The notes below the pieces were generated by a model. The model did no database searches. It was not told where the DNA came from and saw nothing but the letters and a program-made list of their open reading frames with translations. Made by a program: the position numbers and the translations under genes. From contig NC_058165.1 in the NCBI RefSeq assembly GCF_020080835.1, forward strand, positions 16,485,915 through 16,549,914: a stretch of 64,000 nt of DNA, written 5' to 3'. Source of the DNA: Cotesia glomerata. Taxonomy: Eukaryota > Arthropoda > Insecta > Hymenoptera > Braconidae. Position 1 is the stretch's first letter, and the number at the start of each line of letters is the position of its first letter. Shown here piece by piece: positions 23,608-35,946 of this stretch.

Positions 23608-24681
23608 GTAAAGTACCCAATAGTTGAACAGATTTCAAATTAAAACGTATTTAACCCTACTTTTAATATATAAAGATGTAATTATTAGTTCAAATTAGTG
23701 AATTTCATGAAAATATAAACAATTTTGGATTGAAGCGCAAAATAACGCAGATAATTGAATATTTATATTTTGACAACGTTTTTAAGATAGACTATGAAAG
23801 GAGTAGTAGTTGAACAATCAATTCTGACAAGCTGCAGTAGTTGAACACTCCGGGATCAGTAGTTGAACTAATAAAATATATGGCAATAGGCACACCAAAA
23901 ATTTTCAACGTTTTATTGAAATATCAAAAAAATAATAACATATTATTGATTAATATTCAAAATAATACTATGAATGTCTAATATGTTCATTTAAAAATGA
24001 GAAATATTTGTATTTAATTTTTTAATTACATTTTTCATGAATGACAAAGAAAATTTTACATTATAAATCAAAAAAACTCAATTTAAAACGTTCAATAATT
24101 TTTAATTACACTAATTTTTAGCTACAAAACTTATTTAATTTGCAGTAATTATTAATACAAATCACAATGCTGATCACTAGTCTATAAACCTATTAGAGGT
24201 TAGAGTGCTGTTAAAATTATACGGCCTCAGCATGTTCAAGTTCTGGGTACCGCGTTGAAAATTTGGAGGTATAGTTAGACACTAAAATTTAATATAAAAA
24301 GTATAGTTTATGTCTTTGCAAAAAATATGTATTATTTAGAAAAGACTTTTTCATTGGGTGGTACAATTTTTTTTACTTAAAATGATGATGTACCGTTTTT
24401 TTTTTTTAATGATTGTTCGGTTTACGGTTCAGTACCTTTTTCATGAAAAAAATAGCATCTATCGGCTATTCTCGACGTGTCAACTTTTAAATTAACAAAA
24501 ATATAATTGTTTTGATTGATAATTGAAAAAACTTACAGAAATCAATTACTGTATCATTGAATAATTATAAAATGCTCATATTAATCATAATAAATATACG
24601 GATTTTGTATTACAACAACTCGAAAAGTCTGTTCAAGTACTGGTCCCATTTTTATAAGTGTTCAAGTACTGGGTACTTTAC
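23608..24681. mobile_element. TIR element family 4, intact copy (~1.07 kb)
   Basis: It begins GTAAAGTACCCAATAGTTGA and ends with CAAGTACTGGGTACTTTAC, its near-complement. It has several AGTAGTTGAAC-type internal repeats at about 23800-23880. An inverted, interrupted copy occupies 31819-34673. No coding capacity. The target duplication was not resolved. Confidence 0.8.
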
Positions 24682-26500
24682 CTCAGTTTTATCAAATATT
24701 CTTAGCATCAAATTCCGCTCTGAAATTTTGGCTAAATGATAAGTAATAGAGGGAAATTGATAAGAACCTTTTTGGTAAAAAATTGAATTTTCTATAATAA
24801 AGTTCTCTTATGATCTTTTCGTATCTCTAATATTTGACTCAAAAATTGATAACGAACAACTTAGATAGACAAAGTCTTTTGTTAGAACTGATCGGATCAC
24901 AAAACCTCGTAATTAAAAGTTGCAGAGTCTTTTAATCAACAACCGCCAGCTGATAAATTGAATGATCCAGTAACTACAACCCCAAAAATCTATTCCGACA
25001 CAATTTTGATGCAATTAAGGCATTGTTATAGACACTCGGGAGTAATTTAGTTTTAGTTTGTTTATTTTGGATCTTCCGGATTCCCTTTCCACATCGAATC
25101 CTCAATACTCTCAACTCGGAAATAAAATGATGACATGACCTCATCAGTAAACGAGTTTTAAAAAGTTTTCTGGTGAGTAACCACCGGCAGCACTAACTGA
25201 GGATTGAGGATTGAGGAAATATACTGACATCGATCCAATTTCAAGCTTAGGAGATCATGATACCTCGTGAAGCTCGTGGTGAGCTTTAACGAGATTTCTC
25301 ATTCGCCACTGACACGTTTCAATGAGTAAGAAAAATCCGTGCTTTTCAAGTTCTATGACTTGTGCTTGATCTAAAAAAATCCTCTCGTCAGTTTTAAACT
25401 TTTTTATTTATTTCCGCACCCCACCCTGCCGATTCTACTTCTTTTACCTGACGTATTTAAAACTCCACCAGAGGCATACCTTCAAAAGATATCTTGAATC
25501 TTTTCAGGCATTAAATAGAGTTTGAGGGAAATATTACTATTGTAACGACTTTGCCGGGATCGCTTCACTTAAGTCCAGATTATAAATTTATTATCGTCAA
25601 ATTTAACAGAATGAAATACCAAAAAAAGGATCCAGACTGAGATTAAGATAATTCTGATGATCGCTACAAAAAAATTTAATAGAACTATCGATAATTTTAT
25701 TATTTTTTTATTTTATCAGGTTATGGGCCTAGTTTCTGAACTTCTAGAATCGAATTTTAAGAGAGAAAATCACAAATTTTAGTAACTAATCATAAAAGTT
25801 AGCAGAAAATTCAATTATTTTTATTATTTATCACAGAAAATATCAAAAAAATTTTTTATAAATTTGATAGTTGAGGAAATTAAAATTGAATTAATAAAAT
25901 AAAATTTCTTAACAAAAACACAACGCTATTTAACTATAAAACTCTATGCAGAAAAGAATAATCAGAAAACTTAGATTGGAACTTAACACACCACTAAATA
26001 TGAAACAAACTTTTATCTTAAATAGTTTATTTTACTACTATGATGCATATAAAAAATTTTACAGTGATTATGATGGAAGATCTAGACACAAAAAGATAAA
26101 ATATGTAAAATAAATAAAACTAGATATTGTAAAAGTCCATACTACAATGCAATAAAATATTTTAATCTTTTGCCAACTAAATATAAAGAATTGGCGGAAA
26201 TTAATAAAACGAACAAGGCTAAAATGAAAAAATGGTTAGCAAATACACAGAATCAATTAAGTTTCTAAAATAACACAATCTTAGTTACTAAATACAAAAT
26301 AAAATAAGGGTTGAAATACTTAAACCAAATATGAAATTTATCAAAATTTAATTGTAATTTTTCCTTAGAAGGCTGATGAGAGAAGGCCTATCTCTTTTTT
26401 CCTACCTTATATGTACAGACAACCATTTGTCTTTATAGGAATTATGTGTAAAACTATAGATGTATTTTTGGGAAATAAATAAATAATAATAAAAAAACTA
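24682..26500. other. Region without recognised gene
   Basis: A family B repeat copy lies at about 24715-24860; the rest is AT-rich. A short GC-richer piece at about 24.9-25.5 kb has no supported exon. Confidence 0.4.
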
Positions 26501-26523
26501 AGTGGATGGAATTTAAGGCTTGA

Positions 26524-26835
26524 AAGAGGTTGATGCAACGAGCAGAGAGTGTGTTCTAAAACACGAACGCAGAAAATCTCACTAAGTTTGTACATAACAA
26601 AAAGTAATCTATAAAATTGAAAAAGGAAGAAAAACTTTTCTCCGGTATATTTATATGATAAAATTAGTTTTTTAGTTAAATTTAATATAAAAAGGTCGAC
26701 CTGAATTTGCCTTTTGAAGGTTTCACATGCTTTTTTAAGATACTTCATTTCTTACGATAACTTTTCGGAGTTGTTATAAATAGATTTCAATTTCAAGCTA
26801 GATAAAATTTGTTTATTTATTTTATTATGCACACA
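26524..26835 (+). repeat. Dispersed repeat family 5, uninterrupted copy
   Basis: It contains GCAACGAGCAGAGAGTGTGT followed by TCTAAAACACGAACGC, then AAAAGGTCGACCTGAATTTG, and ends near TTTCAAGCTAGATAAAATTT. The same segments occur in the same order, but separated by insertions, at 39757-39855, 40366-40457 and about 44075-44165. A partial head copy lies at 44901-44940. Confidence 0.75.
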
Positions 26836-26839
26836 TTAA

Positions 26840-27820
26840 TGACGTTCTATAAGTTAACTTCGTGACATTTGTAAAGTTAAAGTTCTTTTATTCTCAATTC
26901 GTAATCCTCGACAGTCTTTTAGTGTCCGCAGATTGATAGTTATTGTCAATAAAATATTGCGAGGAGATTAATTAAAAATATCAGGAATAAAGATAATTGA
27001 ATTATTAAAGTTGAAACACTTAAATTAAGAATTTTATTGATGTTGTAATGTTTAAATGGAATGGTGACTTTTGTTATTGCTGGTAATTAAATAAAGGTGG
27101 AAATACAGTTGGTTGTCAACTACCAAGAAATAGTGCGGCAGACTTAAGTCGTTGCGACTGGCACTTTACGATGCAAAAAGACAAAACGGTGGTGTAGTAT
27201 AGAGCAATATAGCATAGTTTTGCGTTATGTTATAGTATAAATGTGGAGAGGAGAGAAACAGAAGATCAAGACGAACATCAAGACTAAGATGTAGTGGTGG
27301 AATGGTTGTTGTAGTTTTAAGAATATAAGAAAAGCATACGCAGCTGTGGCCTCTTTGTTTAAATGTCGTACACACCTATATAACTCAACAACTATTTTAA
27401 TCTCCAAGAAAATTTCTGGATAACATCAAGTTGTTACTTATTTTATATTTAATACTCATTTTATTACTTGTAAACGGATAAGTGCTGTATAATGTTATCA
27501 ATTTATCAGTATCAACAATATTAATATTGTCAATAAAGAAACAGATGTTTTGTGAGAAGTAATCGAAACATCTTTTCAAAAATTCAAATGAGATAATTTT
27601 TTTTTCAGAGAATTGAAATACCAACAATCTTTCAACTTTTTTTTCTAGTCCATCAACAAATAAGTCTTGAATATTTTTCAGAATACGTTCAAATATGTGT
27701 TTGGCTTTTAAATTTTTATAGTATTTTTAGTTAAGAAACTTGTTGTTGAAACAAGAACAGAAAATTTTTAGGAGAAAATGATAGAAATATGTGTTTAATT
27801 GATAAAAGAAAGTTTTTTCC
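26840..27820. other. Region without recognised gene
   Basis: AT-rich. Short - strand frames at 27166-27407 and 27397-27627 show no domain or splice support. Confidence 0.4.
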
Positions 27821-28790
27821 TTATATATACTCTCGTGAAATATTTATACTAGTACGAGAGCTTAGATATCTAGCGGAGAAACCAAAAACTAATTTTTAAT
27901 AAAAAGAGCAAATTAATTTAATGTTATCTAAACCATGTTAAGACAACAAGAAGTTCTTAAAACAAGAATATTTCTCTAATTTATTGTATTTTATAAAAGA
28001 ATTTTTTAATTTACAGATTCAATTTTATTTTTGAAAAGTTATTTTAATTTAGAAAGCAAAATTCTTAATGATTAAGTTACTTATCAATCCTATTTTGACG
28101 AATGAAGAAAATTTGGTCCATTATATATACTCTCGTAAAATTTTTCTACAAGCGAGAGAAAATATCCACCTAGCGGCGAAACCAAGAACTAATTTTTAAT
28201 AAAAACTGCCAATAAACCTAATATTATTTAAACCGAGTTATAACAATAAGAAGTACTTGAAACAAGAATAGTTCTCTAATTCATTGTATTTTATGAAAGA
28301 ATTCTTTTGATTTACACATTCAATTTTATTTTCGAAAAGTTATTTTAATTTATACAGCAAAATGATTAATGATTAAGTCACTTATCAACCCCACTTTGAC
28401 AAATGAAAAAAATTCGTTTCGTTATATATACTCTGATAAAATTTTTCTCTAAGTGAGAAGAAATATCCACCTAGCGGCAAAACCAAGAACTAACTTCCAA
28501 TAAAAAGTGCCAATTAACTTAATGTTATTTAAACCGAGTTATAACAACAAGAAATTCTTAATACTACAATATTTATCTGATTTTTTGTATAGAACTTTTT
28601 TAATTTGCGGATTCAATTTTAGTTTCGAAAACTTACTTTAATTAAGACATCAAAATTCTTAATGATTGAGTCAGTAATAAACACCGTTTTGACGAATAGA
28701 GAAAATTCGGTCTTTTATATATACTCTGGTAAAATTTTTCCGCAAGCGAGAAGAAATATCTACCTAGCGGCAAAACCAAGAACTAACTAG
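27821..28790 (-). repeat. Tandem array of ~300-bp units with a CTCF-like motif
   Basis: Units start at about 27821, 28121, 28421 and 28715 with TTATATATACTCTCGTAAAA-type heads; the fourth is truncated. Each head carries, on the - strand, a GGTTTCGCCGCTAGGTGG-type core, best in units 2 and 3 and degenerate in unit 1. Single head copies are dispersed at 15319, 16433, 30548 and 30718. The core resembles the animal CTCF core (CCASYAGRKGGC) with one mismatch. Confidence 0.85.
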
Positions 28791-28799
28791 GCCAATTTT

Positions 28800-30018
28800 T
28801 TTATATTATTCAGACCATACTAAAAGCGAATTTTTGAACTTTTAAATCAAGACAAGTTTCTTTTAAAAATAATTCTTTACTTATATTGATAATATTTCTG
28901 TTTGATGACCTTGTTTTTTCATTACAATTATTAATAATGGAAGCGACTAAAAACTAAAACTTAAACCCATTAAAAAGAAATTGGATTACACATCAAGTGC
29001 TAAATTTTATTATCAATATTTCTATCAAATGAAAGTTCGTGGATTGGACTGATAGCAGTCTAGCAATTGTATATTTGTACGAGTACATCAATAATAGTAC
29101 GATATTAACCAGTAGGTCTGGGTCAATGATTTTGTTGGCAGCGGGTCTATCAGGATAGATAACGATTAAAAGAGGCAGATAGCTATAAAAAGAAGAAGCG
29201 TAAAAAATATGCTAGGTTCAGATACTTTTTGCTAGAAGAGGATTGACGTTTGGCGAAGAGATACGTGATTGCTCGTGGGGATTAGGATAAACGGTTGAAA
29301 GGCGTCTGGTAGTTGCTCACGAATTGGCAACGGGTTGTTGGACGTGTTACAAGACACCAGATACAGTATACTGTAGACAGTAGACAGTATTTAGTTGGAC
29401 GAGTGAGGGAGAAGGCCGGTACTAGCAAAAACTCGGGAGAAAAAGCGAGGAAACTAAAATGTTTTACACCTACGCCGACTCTAGCGAGCATCACCATCAT
29501 CATGTGTGTGAATATATAGGTATGTGTGTAAATGAATTCTACTCTGTCTTTCTCGTCTTCTCGGCTTCAACACTATTCCTATTCCCATTTTACGGTCGAT
29601 CAGCTCACGAGATCGGCTCGATTACTCATCTCAAATCTGCCCGCGAGAATATAACCTCGTTGACAGTTTGATTGACACGCAACATTTACTTTTATCAATA
29701 TGTTATCTTTTTATCTCCTTGTTTGGATTGTATTATATTAATAAGCTCTTTTATTCTTCGTTTTTTATTTCTTTTCCATTTATCGTGTCATGTTATTGAT
29801 TTATTGACTATTGACTCATGCTCAACACTATAGATTATCATTTTTGATTGATGTTATTGCTGTAGAGATTTTTTTTATACGACAAGTGTTTAGTTTAGAA
29901 CATTTTGCGTAGTCTATTAGATAAAAAAAAACAATTGGTTATAAAGATATATAATTGATTCAAGAATTAATTTAAACTAGCAACCTTGCAGTCACTAAAT
30001 ATTATTATTCTTAAATAT
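28800..30018. other. Region without recognised gene
   Basis: About 29.1-29.7 kb is GC-richer, with overlapping short frames on both strands (29282-29503 -, 29313-29519 +) and no recognised domain. Otherwise AT-rich. Confidence 0.4.
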
Positions 30019-30020
30019 TA

Positions 30021-30217
30021 ACGTTTTTAAAAATATAAGCTCATCCCGATGTTACTCTCATCAAGAGTTCTTATTTGAGTACCCACATGTATTTTAATAT
30101 ATTTTTCATATATTCATTTATATAATATATATAAATATATGAAAAATTAATGTGGGTACTCAAATGAAAGGTCTTGATGAGTGTAACATCAGGATGAGCT
30201 TATATCTTTAAAAATGT
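30021..30217. repeat. ~197-bp long palindrome (family P), single copy
   Basis: The left arm (AAGCTCATCCCGATGTTAC, then GAGTACCCACAT) pairs with the right arm (ATGTGGGTACTCAAATG, then ATCAGGATGAGCTT) around an AT-rich centre. Two more copies lie at 63580-63784 and from 63823 in HADHB intron 3. The right flank (GACCTTATATCTTGTGAATT on -) is also shared. Confidence 0.9.
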
Positions 30218-30547
30218 CAATAATTCACAAGATATAAGGTCATTTCTTCATTATGTATCTAGAGATAGAGCATTTTCGAATGCAGCCTAGATACTTATCT
30301 TCATAAAGTGACTATCGGTAAGAATGATATGAAACTTCAAAAAGATACAAATTCAAGTCAATACCTTTGCAATGATACTAAAATTCACTAAAAAAACCGA
30401 TTTTATCATATGACTATCTTGGAGACAAAATTTTTCTTATCTCTTAATAAAATAAATTATTTTGAAAAAAAATATATGTATTAATTCAAGAATTTCTAGT
30501 TTTGTAACTCTTTTTAAGTTCGATCTTTATATAATTAGCCCTTTTTG

Positions 30548-30620
30548 TGAAAAGTTAGTTCTTGATTTTACCGATAGGTGGCTGCGCCTTCTCGCTTGCA
30601 GAAATATCTTACCAGAGTTT
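30548..30620 (+). repeat. CTCF-like motif repeat, single copy
   Basis: TTAGTTCTTGATTTTACCGA then TAGGTGGCTGCGCCTTCTCG, ending TTACCAGAGTTTACAT. Same family as 27821-28790. Confidence 0.75.
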
Positions 30621-30717
30621 ACATATAGTCCTTAATTTTTTTTCTATCAATAAAATACATTATTAAAAAACTATTTAGATAGAAATATTTTATTATTAAA
30701 AAATTAGATTTTAAGTT

Positions 30718-30795
30718 AATAATTTCTTGGTTTCATCGCTACGTGGCTACGCTTTCTCGCTTACAGAAATATCTTACCAGAGTTTATATATGGTG
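30718..30795 (+). repeat. CTCF-like motif repeat, single copy
   Basis: TTGGTTTCATCGCTACGTGG then CTACGCTTTCTCG, ending TTACCAGAGTTTATAT. It lies 170 bp after the previous copy, so the two form a short tandem pair. The core is mutated (TACGTGG). Confidence 0.75.
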
Positions 30796-30799
30796 CTTA

Positions 30800-31812
30800 A
30801 TTTTTTTCTATCAATAAAATACATTATTGAAGAACTATTTAGATTGAAGTGTTATATCATTAAAAAATTGGATTTTAACTTAATAATTAAAAAAAAAAAA
30901 ATTTTAATTAAAGAGTCTGAATGAAATTATTATAAAATATTTTATTCAATACCTTATTATTGAAATGATGAAAAGTAGTGAATTTTTTTTAACTACTTGT
31001 GTAGTTACAAGTTATGTAGATAAATAACATAGGGACGCATAAACATATATAAATTATAAATGTAATTTAATTTATCAAATATTCATAGCTTTGCATAGTT
31101 CCAACATAATTTGATAAAGCAGGATAGGATGTGCTCTGATGCCGGTACGACAATCCAGGAAATATCTGGGGAATTACATGACCCTTGCCAGAGACACGAT
31201 TTTATCTTTAAAGTGCCTTTATAGAATCTAGCGGAACTATAAAGGGACTTGAGAGCTTCGCAGCTACATTTACTCCTATCCACGTTACGTTTTTTATAAA
31301 TAAATTTACAAACTCACTAAGAACTACAAGTGTTCCTCCGAACTTTCCAACCGACAAACTTTTTAAATTTACCGGCCTTTTTTAACTTGCCGCCGGACAG
31401 AATTAGGAACAATCAAAGTTACTGAATACCAGCTCAACGCTTCCCTTACCTCGTCTTTTTACACAAAAACTAAACGGGTTACAGCCCTTAAATTTAATAG
31501 GTTCTTTCCTCTTAGCACCCCGAAGATAATCACCAAAAATGGGGTCAACCCCGTTGGCCCACAAAAAATGATCCATTTTAAGTATTTTATTTTTTTTTAA
31601 TAACTTAATTAAAAATTGGTTAAAATTTAAACAAGGCAGTAATTTTTGAAAAAATGACGTTCATAAAAAATAATTAGAGAAAACTTTGAAATCTAATTTC
31701 AAAATCAAAATTCCCGCTAAATGATAAGAGATAGAGGGAACTTGATAAGGACTTTTTTATAAAGGAGAGAATTTCCTACAAAAAAGGTTCCTTACGATTT
31801 TTTCATATCTTT
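30800..31812. other. Region without recognised gene; family B at the end
   Basis: A 66-codon - strand frame (31283-31083) has ordinary composition but no domain or splice support. A family B copy lies at about 31715-31812. Confidence 0.35.
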
Positions 31813-31890
31813 AATAAGGTAATGTACCCAGTACTTGAACAGACTTTTCGCATTGTTATAATACAAAATCCGTAAATTTATTATGAGTAA

Positions 31891-32262
31891 TATTTATTTA
31901 TTTATTTCTTTGAAAAAAGACCCAACAGCCAACGGCCATTAACGGGGTCACATAATTTTCCAACTAATATACAATATATAAATTTTTACATTATCATAAA
32001 TAAATACTTATTAGATACAAAATATTTTGTACATTAGTATACAATAATTTTGATTATATCAAATACATTTTGTAACTTAAATTACTAACAAGACAACGGT
32101 CAAAGGCCATTTATTAATAATTAATAACAGTTTATTTAACATTCCATAATTTAGAATAAATAATCATAGCATAAGATTCTAGGGTGTACAGAAAAATTGG
32201 GAAAATTAGAAAAGAAAGCAAACTCAAAACGTCAGGGGATTATTAAATTTTCATTTGTTCTC
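31891..32262 (-). mobile_element. Non-LTR retrotransposon 3' fragment
   Basis: Read on the - strand it ends with CCGTTGGCTGTTGGGTC and an (AAATA)n-type tail. This is the typical 3'UTR and tail layout of insect non-LTR retrotransposons. It interrupts a family 4 element and is 5'-truncated, with no reverse transcriptase domain. Confidence 0.6.
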
Positions 32263-32989
32263 ATTGATATTAATATGCGCATATTATAATTATTCAATGA
32301 TACAGTAATTGATTTCTGTAAGTTTTTTTAATTATAACACTGATAGAAGGATTTATTTGTATTTAATAAATCAATTTATTAAAATCTTTTTCAGATATTT
32401 TTTTGGGTGGAAAAAATATTTTTTTACTATTAACAATATTCGTTAATATTAACTAAATCTATTGTTTATGAGAACAAAAATTTTATAACTATCAAGAAGC
32501 TTTAATGTATTGAAAAAAGTATTTATTTCCACCAAATAAGATTTGTTAATAGTTAACAAATATTTTGTTGGTGTTCGGTGTTGGTAGATGGCTGTACTTA
32601 ACGCGTAGTTGTAAATATTTTATTTACTCTAGCGAAAAAATTGCAACTTGATTCATGCGAAAAATTTATCAAAGCAGAAGGATTTAAACATGTTGTAAAG
32701 TTTGATCAAGTTGTAAAATTTACTAATCTTGAAAAGTTATCAATTAATTTTAAAAATTTTTATCAATAATCGATAATCGATTAATGTACAGTAGTTACTT
32801 TGATTTTAAATGTATGGTTGCAATAAAAAAATTAATTGTAAACTTCTTTAATACTTCTCTTGTAAACTTCTAATTGTAATTTCTCTTTTTATTATTTGTA
32901 TCCTTTAATTTCATTTTTTATTTACTTCATTAAATATCTAATTCTCTGTAATTTTTACAATTAAAATAAAACATTAAAACACGTTTTTG

Positions 32990-33235
32990 AGTAATTTTTT
33001 AAATATTAATAATCCAGTGTGTAAATACTAATAAATGATTTATTAAATATTAATAAATCATTTTATAGATGTTAATAAATCATTTTTTATATGTTAATAA
33101 ATCGTTTATTAAATAGTAATAAATATTTGGTTAGCACAAAAAAATAGCTGCTAATAAATGATTTATTAACTGTTAATAAATATTTGTTAAGGACCTATCC
33201 TCTAATAAATCATTTATTAAATATTAACAAATCTT
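32990..33235. repeat. Imperfect tandem repeat of AATAAATCATTTATTAA
   Basis: At least seven diverged copies of a self-complementary motif spaced about 20-35 bp. It forms part of the sequence inserted into the family 4 copy. Confidence 0.75.
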
Positions 33236-33259
33236 TTTAAATACAAAAAAATACAAAAT

Positions 33260-33800
33260 AATAGTTGTAGGACCCCAAAACAAAAATTCTCAGCGAGAAT
33301 TGGCGTGATCTTTTTAATAGACGCGAATTGATGAATTTTTTACCGTTAAGGGTGGTATTTAGAAGGGCATAAGGGGGTGTTCCGGAAGTCGGAAGGTGTT
33401 CCAATTTTTTTTATATCTTTGAATACCTAAAATAAAGATTTTCAGCAAAAATTGGCGTGATCTTTTTAATAGACACGGAGTAATGAATTTTTTAAAGTTA
33501 AGGGTGGGCTTTAGGGGGTGTTCCGGAAGTCCGAGAGGGTTCAAATTTTTTTAATAGTTGTAGGACCCCAAAACAAAAATTCTCAGCGAGAATTGGCGTG
33601 ATCTTTTTAATAGTCACGGAATTATGAATTTTTTAAAGTTAAGGGTAGTCATTAGGGGATGTTCCGGTAGTCGGAGAGGATTCAAATTTTTTTTATACCT
33701 TCGAGACCCCAAAAGAACGTTTTTCAGAAATATTTGGCGTGATCTTTTCAATATCGTGGAAATTATGAATGAAAAACGATTTCGATTCACGAACGTTCGG
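33260..33800. repeat. Four-unit tandem repeat, ~141-152 bp period
   Basis: The marker GGCGTGATCTTTT recurs at 33302, 33454, 33595 and 33736. Each unit also has AGGACCCCAAAA-, TTCTCAGCGAGAATT- and GTTCCGGAAGTCGG-like segments. Apparent repeated peptides (LPEHPL) on the - strand are read-through of the units and not a gene. Confidence 0.88.
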
Positions 33801-34677
33801 AACTTCAGGTACATAAAAAATCCTTCTATCAGTGAAATCAAACCAATTATATTTTTGTTGACTTAAAAATTGACATGTCGAAAATAGCTGATAGATACTA
33901 TTTTTTTTTATGAAAAAGGTATTAAACCGTAAATCGAACAATCAGTAAAAAAACGGTAAATCATAATTTTAAGTAAAAAAAATTATACCACCCAATGAAA
34001 AAGTCTTTTCTAAATAATACATATTTTTTGCAAAGACATAAACTATACTTTTCATATTAAATTTTAGCGTCCAACTATACCTCCAAATTTTCAAAGCGGT
34101 ACCCAGAACTTGAACAAGCTGGGGCCGTATAATTTTAACAGCACTCTAATCTCTAATAGATTTACTGCAAATTAAATAAGTTTTGCAGCTAAAAATTAGT
34201 GCAGTTAAAAATTATCGAACGTTTTGAATTGAGTTTTTTTTATTTATAATTGAAAATTTGCTTTGTCATTCATGAAAAATGTAATTAAAAAATTAAATAC
34301 AAATATTTCTCATTTTTAAATGAACATTAAATATTCACAGTATTATTTTTAATATTATTTAATAATATGTTATAAATCTTTGGATATTTCAATAAAACGT
34401 TGAAAATTTTTGGTGTGCCTATTGCCACATATTTTATTAGTTCAACTACTGCTCCCGGAGTGTTCAACTACTACTCCTTTCATAGTCCATCTTAAAAACG
34501 TTGTCAAAATATAAATATTCACTTATCTGCGTTGTTTTACGCTTCAATCAATTCAAAATTGTTAATATTTCCATGAAAATCATTTATTTGAACTAATAAT
34601 TACATCTTTATATATTAAAAGTAGGGCCAAATACGTTTTACTTTGAAACCTGTTTAACTACTGGGTACTTTACCTTA

Positions 34678-35125
34678 TACAGGGTATCCCAAAAGTCACG
34701 GACGCCATTGTAGCATCTGATAAAAAAAATAATTCTGAGACGAAAAGTCCTTAGCCATTTTTCAATTAACCGCATAGATAATTAATTATTAATTAAAAAT
34801 AACGTCTCTTTATTTGTTAGAGAGCCCCAGTGTACAGTAAAGTATGTGCCAAACAAAGACACAACTAACTGTATGACTAACTAGTTTCTATAGCCAACGT
34901 AATCACACATATTTACTTACACATTCACACGTGCAAGCGTCTTCGTTGGAACGCACTTGACTTGACACTAGTGCTCTTTCTCTCTAACGCATAAAAGGAC
35001 GTTATTTTAATTAATAATTAATTATCTATGCGTCTGATTAAAAAATGGCTAAGGACTTTTCGTCTCAGAATTATTTTGTTTATCAGATGCTACAATGGCA
35101 TCCGTTACTTCTGGGACACTCTGTA
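34678..35125. mobile_element. MITE with ~150-bp inverted repeats (TACAGGGT type)
   Basis: It starts TACAGGGTATCCCAAAAGTC and ends CTTCTGGGACACTCTGTA, flanked by TA (34676-34677, 35126-35127). The arms pair over about 150 bp (CATTGTAGCATCTGATAAA, GCTAAGGACTTTTCGTC and others). It belongs to the widespread insect TACAGGGTGTCCC-type MITEs, likely mobilised by a TA-inserting transposase (inference). It sits exactly between a family 4 end and a family B repeat. Confidence 0.88.
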
Positions 35126-35344
35126 TAGTCCAGATTTTGACTTTTAACTTATCTAAGTACCTAATCTAATTAAATATCCCAAAAAATGACTTTTGCATTG
35201 AAATTCTGGTTAAATGATAGAATAAGATAGGAGGAAATTTATGAGGACCTAATTGATAGATAATTAATTTTCCGACAAGTAAGGTTTCTGATAATTTTTT
35301 GGTATTAACAATCTTTAGCTCACAATATTTAATTCCAGAATAAA

Positions 35345-35942
35345 AATTCTAAATCAAAATAAAGAAAATTACAATATGATGAGATCGTAAATAGTGCTAT
35401 AAAAAATTGTTATAATTGGCTCTTTATTAATGGAACAACGAAATGTTAAGTATCGAGGATAAATAAAGAGGCATTCTGGATTCTGGACTGGAAGGGGTGA
35501 GTTTGTCGCTTACGGTCGGGTCGCACGCGAGTTGGATAAGTAGGATATTATAGTTCTTGAGTTTTCTCGTTCTACCCCTTACTTTATTCTTAACTCTTGC
35601 CTATACTCCGGCACTTCATAACACACTTTCGGTCTGTACTACTCAACACAGCACCCCTAATGTACATAAACACATCGACGGAGCCGTGGATCTATACAAG
35701 GACCGTGGGAGTGGTGATATGAGTGTGTAACGGCGAGTAGTATGAATATGACACGTGATACATAGTTATTCGGTGCAGGATGTGCTACCAATTTATTCAT
35801 GTATTCTGTCCTCCCAAGAGTAATCCTCATGTCGACGTCGTCGATGATTCAACCCAATGAGAATATATCAACTCGCATACTTAACGTCCGTGTATATCCA
35901 AATATAAATATAAATATTACTGAGTAATAAAAATAAGTTATG
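35345..35942. other. Region without recognised gene
   Basis: 35.45-35.88 kb is GC-richer, unique-looking sequence without a supported exon. It ends at the LTR element's target duplication. Confidence 0.4.
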
Positions 35943-35946
35943 CTCC

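Larger units (their letters stand above)
31819..34673 (-). mobile_element. TIR element family 4, inverted copy, multiply interrupted
   Basis: The right end at 34673 (CTGGGTACTTTACC) and left end at 31819 (GTAATGTACCCAGTACTTGA) match the termini of 23608-24681 in reverse. Homologous pieces are 31819-31890, 32262-32345 and 33862-34673. The gaps are filled by a retroposon tail (31891-32262) and by satellite-like sequence (32346-33862). Confidence 0.75.

Noticed and set aside
33359..33941. Overlapping frames with repeated LPEHPL peptides
   Set aside because: Produced by the ~141-bp tandem units, with frame changes between units.
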